From: Sphingomonadaceae bacterium
Lineage (GTDB): Bacteria; Pseudomonadota; Alphaproteobacteria; Sphingomonadales; Sphingomonadaceae
DNA: 42,499 nt
Assembly (NCBI GenBank): GCA_016742125.1
Contig: JACVCM010000016.1
Coordinates: 1 to 42,499 of the forward strand
Direction of reading: 5' to 3'
How positions within the stretch are numbered: position 1 is the stretch's first letter; each line of letters begins with the position of its first letter. The position numbers and the translations under genes were made by a program. The notes beneath the pieces were generated by a model that saw only the letters and a list, made by a program, of their open reading frames with translations, was not told the origin of the DNA and did no database searches. Below are positions 23,422-32,068 of this stretch, one piece after another.

Positions 23422-24306
23422 CTAGGCATCGGACAGCGAAATGCCAAGCGGCACGAGGCCATTTTGCAAATCATCAATCAGCCCGCCACCATCCTCCGCG
23501 GCGAGCCGCCTTGCCGACAGCGCGGGCGAGGATTTGCTCTTGGCCAGTTTCTCGCCGCTCGCATCCAGCAACAATGGATGATGCCAATAGGCCGGCTCTG
23601 GCAGGCCGAGCAGTTGCTGCAGCAGACGGTGGATTGCGGTATAGGCAAACAGGTCGCGTCCCCGCACGACATGGCTTATGCCATCGGCGGCATCGTCGAC
23701 CGTCGCGGCAAGATGGTAAGAGGCTGGCGCATCCTTGCGCCACAGCACCACATCGCCGAACATCATGGGGTTGGCGAACTGTTCACCGGCGGCAAGGTCG
23801 TTCCATTTGAGCGGGCCGCCGATCCCGACCGCCTTCCCCATGTCGATGCGCCAGCTATGCGGCTGGCGCCCATCAATCTCCCGGGTGCGGCAGGTGCCGG
23901 GATAGTGCGGACCGTCGGGACCATGCTGCACCGGCTGGACCTTGAGCGCAGCGGCGATATCGCCGCGCGAGCAAGTACATCGGTAAAGCACGCCCATCGA
24001 CTTCAACCGGTCGAGCGCCCTTGCATAGCGTTCCAGATTTGCCGACTGGTAACTGACCGGGCCGTCATGCCCCAAACCCAGCCAGTCGATGTCCGCGAGG
24101 ATGGCGTCGATATGTTCGGGGCGGCTGCGGGTGCCGTCGATATCTTCGATGCGTAACCGAAAGGCGCCGTGGTGCGCTCTTGCAAAATCATGCGCGCATA
24201 AGGCAGAAAAAGCATGTCCGACATGCAACGCACCGTTCGGACTCGGCGCGAAGCGTGTGCGAACCTCGCCCTGTGGCGAAAAATCCATGACTGGCAAAAA
24301 ACCCAT
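23422..24306 (-). CDS. gluQRS: Glutamyl-Q tRNA(Asp) synthetase
   Basis: A 294-residue paralogue of glutamyl-tRNA synthetase catalytic domain. It carries the HIGH-type motif HVGH in RFAPSPNGALHVGHAFSAL, the KMSKS-type motif KLAKSK, the zinc cysteine set (YRCTCSRGDI and TCR) and lacks an anticodon-binding domain. GluQRS attaches glutamate to queuosine in the anticodon of tRNA-Asp. The frame begins at the ATG at 24306; an internal ATG at 24288 is the alternative and neither has a strong ribosome-binding site. It ends 41 bases before the HIG1 gene on the same strand, so it may be the head of that transcript. Confidence 0.92.
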   Translation of the reverse strand: MGFLPVMDFSPQGEVRTRFAPSPNGALHVGHAFSALCAHDFARAHHGAFRLRIEDIDGTRSRPEHIDAILADIDWLGLGHDGPVSYQSANLERYARALDRLKSMGVLYRCTCSRGDIAAALKVQPVQHGPDGPHYPGTCRTREIDGRQPHSWRIDMGKAVGIGGPLKWNDLAAGEQFANPMMFGDVVLWRKDAPASYHLAATVDDAADGISHVVRGRDLFAYTAIHRLLQQLLGLPEPAYWHHPLLLDASGEKLAKSKSSPALSARRLAAEDGGGLIDDLQNGLVPLGISLSDA

Positions 24307-24435
24307 ATCTAGTGCGTTTGCCCTCTTGACGTCACAATATGTGCAAATAGGTTGGATTTGTCATGGCAAGTGTCAAAATGCTGTAACGCTGATAGGCTTA
24401 AAGCGGCTATGACAATAGGGGGAGAAGATTAGTTT

Positions 24436-25020
24436 ATGCTTCACACCGCCACTTTCGAAGCCGCGGGCGGCGCGCGACATCCGGAAAATTGTCCGGCGCT
24501 GGTGCTGAATGCGGACTATACCCCGCTCAGCTACTATCCGCTGAGCCTGTGGCCGTGGCAGACCGCGGTCAAGGCGGTTTTCCTCGAAAAAGTCGACATC
24601 GTATCGAGCTACGACCGGCATGTGCACAGCCCTAGCCTGGACATGAAAATCCCGTCGGTCATTGCGCTCAAACAATATGTGAAGCCGTCGGAATATCCAG
24701 CCTTTACCCGTTTCAACCTGTTCCTGCGCGACAAGTTTGAATGCCAATATTGCGGTTCGGGCGATAACCTGACCTTCGACCACATCATTCCGCGCCGTCT
24801 GGGTGGCATCACCAGCTGGGAAAATGTCACCACCGCCTGCCTGCCGTGCAATCTGAAGAAGGGCGGGCGAACGCCGAAGCAGGCGCATATGCAGCTCAAC
24901 ATGGCTGCCATCCGCCCGACAAGCTGGCAATTGCAGGACCGCGGCCGCGCCTTCCCGCCGAACCATCTGCACGAAACATGGCATGACTGGCTCTATTGGG
25001 ATATCGAGCTGGAGGCTTGA
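24436..25020 (+). CDS. HNH endonuclease
   Basis: A 194-residue protein with an HNH nuclease domain near residues 100-145. The zinc cysteines are CQYC and ACLPC, and the catalytic core is FDHIIPRRLGGITSWENVTTAC, with Asp-His and the Asn of the HNH. The N-terminal half has the sphingomonad-type block PALVLNADYTPLSYYPLSLWPWQTAVKAVFL. This conserved chromosomal HNH group is widespread in alphaproteobacteria and probably acts in DNA processing or repair rather than phage defence. No methyltransferase or phage gene is adjacent. It is transcribed alone, divergent from gluQRS. Confidence 0.92.
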   Translation: MLHTATFEAAGGARHPENCPALVLNADYTPLSYYPLSLWPWQTAVKAVFLEKVDIVSSYDRHVHSPSLDMKIPSVIALKQYVKPSEYPAFTRFNLFLRDKFECQYCGSGDNLTFDHIIPRRLGGITSWENVTTACLPCNLKKGGRTPKQAHMQLNMAAIRPTSWQLQDRGRAFPPNHLHETWHDWLYWDIELEA

Positions 25021-25051
25021 GCAAAACTTTCATAAGGAAGGCTTGCGCTAG

Positions 25052-25118
25052 CCATATTAAAGTCTGGCATTGCTATAGAAGCCTTTAGGCTCCATATAGC
25101 AGTTAGACTTTAATATGG
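25052..25118. promoter_or_regulatory. 67-bp nested palindrome at the fic start
   Basis: Outer arms CCATATTAAAGTCT (25052-25065) and AGACTTTAATATGG (25105-25118) pair perfectly over 14 bp. Inside, TGCTATA (25071-25077) pairs with TATAGCA (25095-25101), and AGCC (25080-25083) with GGCT (25088-25091). Small internal loops separate them. The outer right arm contains the first possible fic ATG (25115) and two bases of the SD-like GGGA (25117-25120) that would serve a second start at 25130. It may be an operator or an mRNA hairpin that hides the start. Confidence 0.7.
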
Positions 25119-26293
25119 GATTTGGAATGCGTTCAACCGATGGCCGTTCCGGGCGATATGTAAAACAACCAAATCGTTATTCGGCTTTTATACCGGCTGA
25201 TTTGCCACCGACGCCGCACATTCAAGTCGATGGCACGCTTCAAACTGCTTTGTCGAAAGCAGATCGTGCGCTCGGGCGATTGGACGGATCGATTCAGACA
25301 CTCCCTGATCCTGAGCTGTTCGTGTTCATGTATGTTCGTAAGGAAGCGGTGCTTTCCAGTCAGATCGAAGGTACGCAATCATCGCTCAACGATCTATTGG
25401 AAGCCGAGGCTCGCCTTTTATCTCCCAAACGACCCAATGATGTCGGCGAGGTTATCAACTATGTGAATGCGATGAACTACGGCCTCAAGAGAATGGACGA
25501 CATTCCGGTTTCAATACGTTTGATTAAGGAGATACATGAAATCTTGCTGAAAAATGTTCGTGGCAATAACATGCAACCGGGCGAAATTCGGACCAGCCAG
25601 AATTGGATTGGCCCGCAAGGATGCTCCCTAAACGAAGCACTTTTTATCCCTCCTCCTCCGCACGAAGTCATGCAACATTTAGGTGCACTGGAAAATTTCA
25701 TTCACACCGAGACGGATATTCCGCCACTGATCAAAATTGGCCTGATCCACGCTCAGTTCGAGACAATCCATCCGTTTCTTGATGGCAACGGAAGGATCGG
25801 TCGATTGCTCATCACCTTCCTTCTGACAAACCAGACAAAAATCTTGATCAAGCCGGTTCTTTATTTGTCCTATTATTTCAAACGCCATCGCCAGGAATAT
25901 TATGACCGTCTGCAAGATATCCGGGACAAAGGCGCTTGGGAGGAATGGCTGACTTTTTTCCTGACGGCTGTAGCCGTCGTTAGCAATGAAGCCACTGACA
26001 CGGCGCGAGCCATCGTAAGCATGAGGGAGCGGCATCGCGAACTCGTGATCGAAAAATGCGGGCGGGCTGCGGGCAATGGTCTCAAGCTTCTGGAACATCT
26101 GTATCGCCAACCCATTTTGCAAGTCGGCGATGTGTCGAGCTTTTTAGCAGTCAGCTACCCCGCAGCAAATGAGATTGTGAACCGCATGGTCGAATTGGAG
26201 ATATTATCGGAAATCACCGGCAATGCCCGAAACAGGGTTTTCCAGTATTCTCCCTACGTCCGTCTATTTTCCGATCCGGTTCCGACGGGCTGA
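25115..26293 (+). CDS. fic: Fic-domain protein (AMPylase family, class II)
   Basis: A protein of 392 residues (387 if the ATG at 25130 is used). It has a Fic_N region, an inhibitory helix with SSQIEG near residue 81, the Fic core HPFLDGNGRIGR near residue 218, and a C-terminal winged-helix-like part (about 325-385, VGDVSSFLAVSYPAANEIVNRMVELEIL). The layout resembles the Shewanella SoFic type, whose inhibitory helix blocks ATP until relieved. It should transfer AMP to a protein target in the cytoplasm. Base use is clearly AT-richer than the neighbours, suggesting transfer. No antitoxin gene accompanies it, as expected for class II. Its start lies in a long palindrome, so it may bind its own control region through the winged helix. 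It ends 6 bases before the convergent oxidoreductase stop. Confidence 0.9.
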   Translation: MGFGMRSTDGRSGRYVKQPNRYSAFIPADLPPTPHIQVDGTLQTALSKADRALGRLDGSIQTLPDPELFVFMYVRKEAVLSSQIEGTQSSLNDLLEAEARLLSPKRPNDVGEVINYVNAMNYGLKRMDDIPVSIRLIKEIHEILLKNVRGNNMQPGEIRTSQNWIGPQGCSLNEALFIPPPPHEVMQHLGALENFIHTETDIPPLIKIGLIHAQFETIHPFLDGNGRIGRLLITFLLTNQTKILIKPVLYLSYYFKRHRQEYYDRLQDIRDKGAWEEWLTFFLTAVAVVSNEATDTARAIVSMRERHRELVIEKCGRAAGNGLKLLEHLYRQPILQVGDVSSFLAVSYPAANEIVNRMVELEILSEITGNARNRVFQYSPYVRLFSDPVPTG

Positions 26294-26299
26294 CCATCT

Positions 26300-26839
26300 T
26301 CACTCCGTCACTGTCAACGCAGGCACCGCCCGCGCCGCATCCTCCGCCGTGATCCCCGGCGGCGGGGCGGCCGCAATGCGTTCTTCGCCGCGCATCACGC
26401 GGCCCGCGCGCCTGATTGCGTCGCGCAGGCGGGGATAGACGCCGCAGCGACACAGGTTGGTGATCGCGGCGTCGATGTCTTCGTCGGTCGGGTTGCTGTT
26501 TTTCTTCAGGAGGACAGAGCCCGCCATGATGATGCCCGGGACACAAAAGCCGCACTGGACGACATTGTTCGCCACAAAGGCCTGCTGCAGCGGGTGGCTG
26601 CGGTCGCGGCTGAGGCCTTCGATGGTGGTGACGAACCTTCCCTCCGCCTCCGCAATGGTGACGAGGCAGGAGCGGATGGCTTCGCCGTCGATCTCGACCA
26701 TGCAGGCCCCGCAATCGCCGGTGCCGCAACCATATTTGGTTCCCGTCAAATTCGACGCATCGCGCAGCGCCCAAAGGAGCGGCGTTGCGGGGTCCATCTT
26801 GTACTGGACAGGGCGGTCGTTGACGGTGAATTTGGTCAT
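26300..26839 (-). CDS. 2Fe-2S small subunit of a xanthine-dehydrogenase-type enzyme
   Basis: A 179-residue iron-sulfur protein. The plant-type ferredoxin cluster motif is YGCGTGDCGACMVEIDGEAIRSCL (four Cys), and the second cluster is in the helical domain with VQCGFC and CRC. The length and the C-terminal extension match the IorA/XdhC small subunits of molybdenum hydroxylases such as isoquinoline 1-oxidoreductase. Such subunits normally sit next to a large molybdopterin subunit gene; none is here. The downstream neighbour (left) is the convergent fic gene and the upstream one is an aldolase. The start ATG has AAGG 5 bases upstream. Electron-transfer role is clear; the partner is missing from this window. 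Confidence 0.88.
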   Translation of the reverse strand: MTKFTVNDRPVQYKMDPATPLLWALRDASNLTGTKYGCGTGDCGACMVEIDGEAIRSCLVTIAEAEGRFVTTIEGLSRDRSHPLQQAFVANNVVQCGFCVPGIIMAGSVLLKKNSNPTDEDIDAAITNLCRCGVYPRLRDAIRRAGRVMRGEERIAAAPPPGITAEDAARAVPALTVTE

Positions 26840-26970
26840 TCCGGCCTTGCTGTAAAAGCCCACCAAAAACCGTCAATACAAAACCGCAGTGCTGCGCCGT
26901 CAGGCATCCTTTGACGGACGCGGTTGCTTTGCGGCTGCTGCCCAGGACTACGGCTTCCTTTATGCGGAGA

Positions 26971-27735
26971 CTAATCCCGCCAGCTTTTGTCGATCTGGTC
27001 GACCTTTCTCACCATTGCGTCGAATTCGACGCGGCCGGAACCGCCCGGCGGCGAGGCCATGTAGAGGTCGCGCTGATGCACGGCGATCACGTCCTGAGGC
27101 ACCATGATCGGCTTGCCCATCTGCAGCGTTGCCATCTGGTGCTCGCACGCGCGTTGCAACGCCCAATATTTGATGAAAGCATCGGGCAACGTCTTGCCCA
27201 TGACCACCGGCCCGTGGTTTTTCAGCATCAATATCCGCTTGTCGCCCAGATTTTCGAGGAGCCGCACGCCTTCCTCCTCGCGCACCGTCACGCCTTCGAA
27301 ATCATGATAGGCGAGTTGCCCCATGAAATTGCAGGCGTAGAAATTGACCGGCTGCAACCCGCCTTCGAGGCTGCAGACGGCAACGGTCGCGGTGGTATGC
27401 GTGTGGATGATCGCATGTGCATCGTCGAGATGCCGGTGGAAGAGGCTGTGCTGGACAAAGCCCGCCTTGTTCACATGCCAGGGATTGTCCGTATCGAGCT
27501 TGTTGCCGTCGATGTCGATCTTGATCAGGCTCGAGGCGGTCACTTCGCCGAAATGCATGCCATAGGGATTGATCAGGAACGCGCCATCCTCCTCGGGTAT
27601 CTTCACGGTGATATGGTTGAAAACCAGCTCGTCCCAGCCGAACATCGCAAAGATGCGGTAACAGGCAGCCAGCTCCTGCCGCGCGGTCCACTCGGCTTCG
27701 CTATATTTGCTGTTGGGTTTGAGTTGCGTCGCCAT
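26971..27735 (-). CDS. Class II aldolase/adducin family protein
   Basis: A 254-residue protein of the class II aldolase/adducin fold, which in enzymes such as fuculose-phosphate aldolase uses a zinc ion. The zinc histidines are visible in AIIHTHTTATVAVC, and the motif LKNHGPVVMG is conserved. The C-terminal part (KPIMVPQDVIAVHQRDLYMASPPGGSGRVEFDAMVRKVD) is typical of the uncharacterised sphingomonad group of these proteins rather than of sugar-phosphate aldolases, so the substrate is not assigned. The frame is open upstream, but the ATG at 27735 has AAGGAG in place. It lies on the same strand as the 2Fe-2S gene, 131 bases upstream. Confidence 0.88.
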   Translation of the reverse strand: MATQLKPNSKYSEAEWTARQELAACYRIFAMFGWDELVFNHITVKIPEEDGAFLINPYGMHFGEVTASSLIKIDIDGNKLDTDNPWHVNKAGFVQHSLFHRHLDDAHAIIHTHTTATVAVCSLEGGLQPVNFYACNFMGQLAYHDFEGVTVREEEGVRLLENLGDKRILMLKNHGPVVMGKTLPDAFIKYWALQRACEHQMATLQMGKPIMVPQDVIAVHQRDLYMASPPGGSGRVEFDAMVRKVDQIDKSWRD

Positions 27736-28061
27736 GCTCTGTCTCCTTGGCCGCACATCATGCAATGATGCAGGCCATATTGCAACCGACGGCCGTGTGC
27801 CCCGATACCACTGCAAATTCGTTGGCATTCGGCCGGATACCGCCACCAAAATCCACGGTTGTGACATATTTACATCAACTCGCGCTCAATCTCCTGTTCG
27901 GATGGCGCAGAAGCCCGCCTGCAGTTGACAAAGAAGTTAGTTGTTGAAAGTAATCAAGGCCTGGTCCGTGAGTCCGGGCTCTGCATGACTGCGACACCTC
28001 AAAATTCGTCGCCTTTTGCAAAGCTGGGCTTTGGGGCAACACTAAAATGCTGGGGAGCATC
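27736..28061 (+). other. 326-bp intergenic region with a candidate promoter
   Basis: Divergent control region between the aldolase and the large receptor. On the plus strand TTGACA (27925-27930) is followed after 18 bases by AGTAAT (27949-27954), a plausible sigma-70-type promoter about 107 bases before the receptor start. I see no clear Fur box, gene, repeat or terminator. Confidence 0.35.
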
Positions 28062-31000
28062 ATGACATCAAAATATTCGCGCGATCTGCGCTTTGGTAAG
28101 TTTGGCCTTATGGGTGCGTCGGCGCTTGCGATAATGTTGGCAACGCCGGCATGGGCGCAAGATTCAGGAGCGCCGCAAGCGACAGAAGATACCGAGGATG
28201 AAGGCGCCATCGTCGTTACAGGTTCGCGCATCGAAGGCGTTACCCCGTTTAACAGCCCCGATCCGGTCACGGTAATCGATCCTGCCACCGCTTCCAAAGA
28301 GGGTAAGTTCGACCTGGCATCGACGCTGCAAAGCTCGCCTGTCGCAGCGGGCTCTACCCAGATTACCGCTGCATTGTCGTCAAACTTCGTGACCAATGGC
28401 GGCCCGGGTGCGCAGACGATCGATCTTCGCGGCCTTGGACCCAACCGTACGCTCGTGCTCTTGAATGGTCGCCGCGCCGGTCCTGCCGGTACGCGCGGTG
28501 GCGTTTCGTCCTTTGACCTTAACGTGCTGCCTCAGTCGCTTGCCGAGAACATCCAGATCCTGAAAACCGGCGCATCGTCGGTTTACGGTTCGGACGCGGT
28601 TGCAGGCGTTGTCAACATCCTGACCAAAAAGGACGTGGATGGCTTGCAGTTGAACGGTAACGTCTCCGCACCTTTCGATTCCGGCGGTGAAGAATATCGC
28701 CTCAATGCCGTTTACGGCAAGAAGTTCGACCGCGGCCATTTCCTTGTGGCTGTGGACTATACCCACCAGAACGAGTTGTCGCGCGGCGATCGTGCCTATC
28801 TCGCCTGTCCGGAGGCTTATACCTTCCGTCCGGACGGCTCTCGTGCGGATATCGTTGACCCGCGGACCGGCCAGTTCAAGTGCGAGGATCTGCGCTGGGG
28901 CCATGTCTGGACCTACAACCTCATCGGCAACTTGCGGCTTGACGGTCCGGGCGGCCCGAACACCGGTGTCAACACGTCTAACGGCAGGTCTGATCCAGCG
29001 GGTCTCGCAAGCCGCGCCACCGTCCTGATGCAGTTCCAGTATCCGGGCGAAACGCTGGGTATTCCTGCCTTCGGCCCGCCAGCCTTTGCGGGCGACTTTG
29101 CCGCGCCGGCAGGATGGTTCCCGACCGGATACAGCACTGCCTCGCTGGCTGTGCAGAATAGCTACCACCCGTTTGTCGAAGAGCAGACGATCATTCCGGA
29201 AACCGATCTCTACACAATCTATGCCGATGCGGCATATGAGATTACCGATTCGATCGAAATGTTCGGGGAATTCCTCGCCAACCGTCGTGAAACCTACCAG
29301 AATGGCTGGCGGCAGTTCTGGAACTTTGGCGGCACCAGCAACTCTTTCGGCGGTACCCTGTGGGCGCCGGGCTGGGTAGGCCGGAACTTCCTGAGCCCAA
29401 CCGGTATTACAAACCAGGCCGACAACAGCCAGAAGGTGGATTACTACCGTGGCGTGGGTGGTTTGCGCGGTGACTTTGGCGGAACAGGCAACTGGAAGTG
29501 GGAAATCTACGGCCAATACAGCAAGAGTAACGGTATCTATCGTTCGCAGCAGATCCTGCAGGACGCTTACGATACCGGTTATTTCCAGACATCGTCATGC
29601 GTCGGCACAGTGACACCGATTTCCGGCAAGCAGTGCATCGACATTCCTTGGACCGATCCCTATTTCCTGCGTGGCGAATTGACGCAGCAACAGATCGACT
29701 TCCTTTTCGACTGGGAACAGGGCAAAACCGTTTACACCCAGCTGACCGGCGAAGCGACCGTTACCGGATCGCTCTTCGAACTTCCGGCAGGTCCGCTGTC
29801 AGTTGCCGCCGGTATCACCGGTCGTCGCGACAAGATCAATGACATACCGGGCGAGATCACCCGTGCTGGCAACGCCTGGGGCACGACAACCTCCGGGATC
29901 ACGGCTGGTAAAGGCGATACGTTCGAGGTGTTTGGAGAATTGAACGCGCCGATCCTTGCCGACAAGCCCTTCTTCAAGGAACTGACCTTGTCCTTGGCTG
30001 GTCGTATGACCAACACAAAGGCGACGCGCAAATCGGATGGTATCAGCGATAGCGACAATGGCAATTTCACCTATAAGGTGGGCCTGAACTGGGCGTTGAA
30101 CGACACGCTCCGGTTCCGCGCAAGCTATGGCACATCGTTCCGCGCTCCGGCGTTGTTCGAGCAGTTCCTGGCAGACGAAACCAGCTCGATCGCGCAAACC
30201 CGCATCGATCCATGCATCAACTGGGGCAATGCATTGGCAACGGGTGCCATCACCCAGCGTATTGCCGATAACTGCGCCGCGGACGGCATTCCCAACAACC
30301 ATGCCGGCGGTGGTGTTTCGGCCAATATCACGGCATCGGGCGGTCTTGGATTGCTAAAGTCCGAAACGTCGAAGGCACTGGTAGTTGGTGCTGTGCTGAC
30401 TCCGAAATTCGGCTTCCTGCCGGATACCCGGATCAACGTCGCGGTCGATTATTACGATATCAAGGTTAGGGACGAAATCACCCAGCTGGGTGGGGCAAAC
30501 ATCCTGCTGGGTTGCTACGATTCGGAAAATTTCGCGACCGAGCCACTGTGCGACCTGTTTACCCGCGGCCAGTTCGGCGCTCCGTTCAACGTCAACAACA
30601 TCAATGACCAGTTCGTCAACATCTCGACCCAGCGTAACAGCGGGATCGATGTTGCCGTCCGGGTAAATCACGACTTGGGCAACGCGGGCAAGCTGTCGTT
30701 GATCGCAGACATGACATGGCAGTTGAAGGACAATTTGCGGTTGCTGCCGACGTCTGGATTGACCTCGACCAATGGCGAGGTTGGATCGCCCAAATGGGTT
30801 GGCGATTTCCGCCTGACATGGGATATTCCTGGCGGAACATCGCTCTTCTACGGCGTGAACGTCATTGGTGCCACATCCGATGAGGAAGATTTCATCGAAG
30901 ACAATGGTGTGAACGGCCTGTGCATCGTGCCGCCGGTAACGGCGGCGGTTATTCGCGGCACCTACTGCCCGGATCTGAAGACGCCGATGACCTTCTACCA

Positions 31001-31196
31001 CAATGCGTCGATTACGCAGGAGATCAACGAGCGGTTCGACATCACGCTGGGTGTCAGCAACCTGTTCGACCGGCGGCCCCCGCGCGTTTCGGTGCTTAAC
31101 GGCAGTCAGATCACGACATTGGGACCCGTCGCCTACGCGTCGCAATATCCTTTTGTCGGCAGGCGCGCCTTTATCAACGTTTCGGCCAAATTCTGA
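28062..31196 (+). CDS. Large TonB-dependent receptor
   Basis: A 1044-residue outer-membrane receptor. A signal peptide ends ATPAWAQ, followed by an acidic linker and the TonB-box-like IVVTGSRI. The plug domain has TIDLRGLGPNRTLVLLNGRR and KTGASSVYGSDAVAGVVNILTKK; the long barrel closes with FINVSAKF. This receptor group, much larger than siderophore receptors, is abundant in sphingomonads and Caulobacter, where relatives carry sugars, peptides or other large solutes; the ligand here is unknown. The ATG at 28062 is preferred because GGGGAG lies 4 bases upstream; a second ATG at 28047 exists. It has a strong terminator just after it and is followed by two sulfotransferase genes. Confidence 0.93.
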   Translation: MTSKYSRDLRFGKFGLMGASALAIMLATPAWAQDSGAPQATEDTEDEGAIVVTGSRIEGVTPFNSPDPVTVIDPATASKEGKFDLASTLQSSPVAAGSTQITAALSSNFVTNGGPGAQTIDLRGLGPNRTLVLLNGRRAGPAGTRGGVSSFDLNVLPQSLAENIQILKTGASSVYGSDAVAGVVNILTKKDVDGLQLNGNVSAPFDSGGEEYRLNAVYGKKFDRGHFLVAVDYTHQNELSRGDRAYLACPEAYTFRPDGSRADIVDPRTGQFKCEDLRWGHVWTYNLIGNLRLDGPGGPNTGVNTSNGRSDPAGLASRATVLMQFQYPGETLGIPAFGPPAFAGDFAAPAGWFPTGYSTASLAVQNSYHPFVEEQTIIPETDLYTIYADAAYEITDSIEMFGEFLANRRETYQNGWRQFWNFGGTSNSFGGTLWAPGWVGRNFLSPTGITNQADNSQKVDYYRGVGGLRGDFGGTGNWKWEIYGQYSKSNGIYRSQQILQDAYDTGYFQTSSCVGTVTPISGKQCIDIPWTDPYFLRGELTQQQIDFLFDWEQGKTVYTQLTGEATVTGSLFELPAGPLSVAAGITGRRDKINDIPGEITRAGNAWGTTTSGITAGKGDTFEVFGELNAPILADKPFFKELTLSLAGRMTNTKATRKSDGISDSDNGNFTYKVGLNWALNDTLRFRASYGTSFRAPALFEQFLADETSSIAQTRIDPCINWGNALATGAITQRIADNCAADGIPNNHAGGGVSANITASGGLGLLKSETSKALVVGAVLTPKFGFLPDTRINVAVDYYDIKVRDEITQLGGANILLGCYDSENFATEPLCDLFTRGQFGAPFNVNNINDQFVNISTQRNSGIDVAVRVNHDLGNAGKLSLIADMTWQLKDNLRLLPTSGLTSTNGEVGSPKWVGDFRLTWDIPGGTSLFYGVNVIGATSDEEDFIEDNGVNGLCIVPPVTAAVIRGTYCPDLKTPMTFYHNASITQEINERFDITLGVSNLFDRRPPRVSVLNGSQITTLGPVAYASQYPFVGRRAFINVSAKF

Positions 31197-31215
31197 TCGA
31201 AACCTTTGCAAGTTC

Positions 31216-31255
31216 AACCGGGCGGCATGGCAACGTGCCGCCCGGTTTATTTTTG
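31216..31255 (+). terminator. Strong terminator after the large receptor
   Basis: AACCGGGCGGCA and TGCCGCCCGGTT form a perfect 12-bp stem with an 8-base loop, followed by TATTTTTG. Only 27 bases separate it from the next start codon. Confidence 0.9.
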
Positions 31256-31282
31256 TCCGCAATCTTCTAATATGGCGAGATC

Positions 31283-32068
31283 ATGCCCGAAATCTGGATT
31301 CAGCCCGACACGCTAGACGATGAAAACCGCAGATTTGCGCAGGCACCGCTGCGCCAACCCGTCTTCCTGAACAGCGTCCCCAAAAGCGGAAGCCATTTGC
31401 TGCGCAACATCCTGCGGATGTTCGTGCCTGTAGAACAGCAATATACGGCAGATTTCATCCAGTGGCCCAATATGCAGCAGCATCGCGGGGCATTCAGTGC
31501 CGACCGGCCGATGCTGAGCTGGGGACATTTGCTGATGGCCGATGCGTCAGTCATCGAAACGGCAGGGACGCGGCGCATATTGCTGTATCGCGATCCTTAT
31601 GACTGGGTCATCGCCCGCGCGCGCTTCTTCATTTCCGAACAGTTCAGCGGCAATGTCGGGCATCTGCGGTCTGGCGAATTGTCGGTCGACGAGCTGTTGA
31701 CCATGATGATTTTCGGTCTGCCCGGTAAGGCACCGTCGCTCAATGCGATTTACGAGCTCAATGCGGCAGCATGGCTCGGCACCAAGGTGTTTCCTGTCAA
31801 ATATGAAGATGTTGTCGCAAATATCGGCAGGCTCGATGACGACAAGGCCGACAGCTTCTTCGCCTCCCTGTTCGAAGCGTGCGGCATCGAACGGCCTGAC
31901 GATTGGCGAGAGCGTGTACGGATCGGCTCGGACAAGGCGCAAAGCGGCACTGCAAGAGATCAATTGACCGGTGTGACCGTGGAATTTCCGGCATCGCTTG
32001 GTGACAGGCACAGGGCGTTGGTCGATTACAATGCGCCCGGGTTGCGGGCGCTTCTGGGTTACGCATGA
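31283..32068 (+). CDS. Sulfotransferase-family protein
   Basis: A 261-residue protein. The 5'-phosphosulfate loop is seen in LNSVPKSGSHLLRNIL (PKSGSH, about residues 33-38) and the 3'-phosphate motif in LLYRDPYDWVIARARFF, both typical of PAPS-dependent sulfotransferases. It would move sulfate from PAPS to an unknown acceptor in the cytoplasm. It begins 27 bases after the receptor terminator, with GGCGAG before its ATG, and overlaps the next gene by 4 bases (ATGA). There is hardly room for a promoter, so expression may depend on read-through or a promoter inside the receptor gene. Confidence 0.83.
   Translation: MPEIWIQPDTLDDENRRFAQAPLRQPVFLNSVPKSGSHLLRNILRMFVPVEQQYTADFIQWPNMQQHRGAFSADRPMLSWGHLLMADASVIETAGTRRILLYRDPYDWVIARARFFISEQFSGNVGHLRSGELSVDELLTMMIFGLPGKAPSLNAIYELNAAAWLGTKVFPVKYEDVVANIGRLDDDKADSFFASLFEACGIERPDDWRERVRIGSDKAQSGTARDQLTGVTVEFPASLGDRHRALVDYNAPGLRALLGYA

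Noticed and set aside
24436..25020. HNH nuclease as part of a defence island with fic
   Set aside because: The HNH protein belongs to a conserved chromosomal alphaproteobacterial type, has host-like base use and no restriction or phage genes nearby; closeness to fic alone is not enough.
25021..26293. The fic region as an insertion sequence or prophage remnant
   Set aside because: The palindrome arms occur only at the left end; there is no matching inverted repeat at the right end, no target-site duplication and no transposase or integrase.
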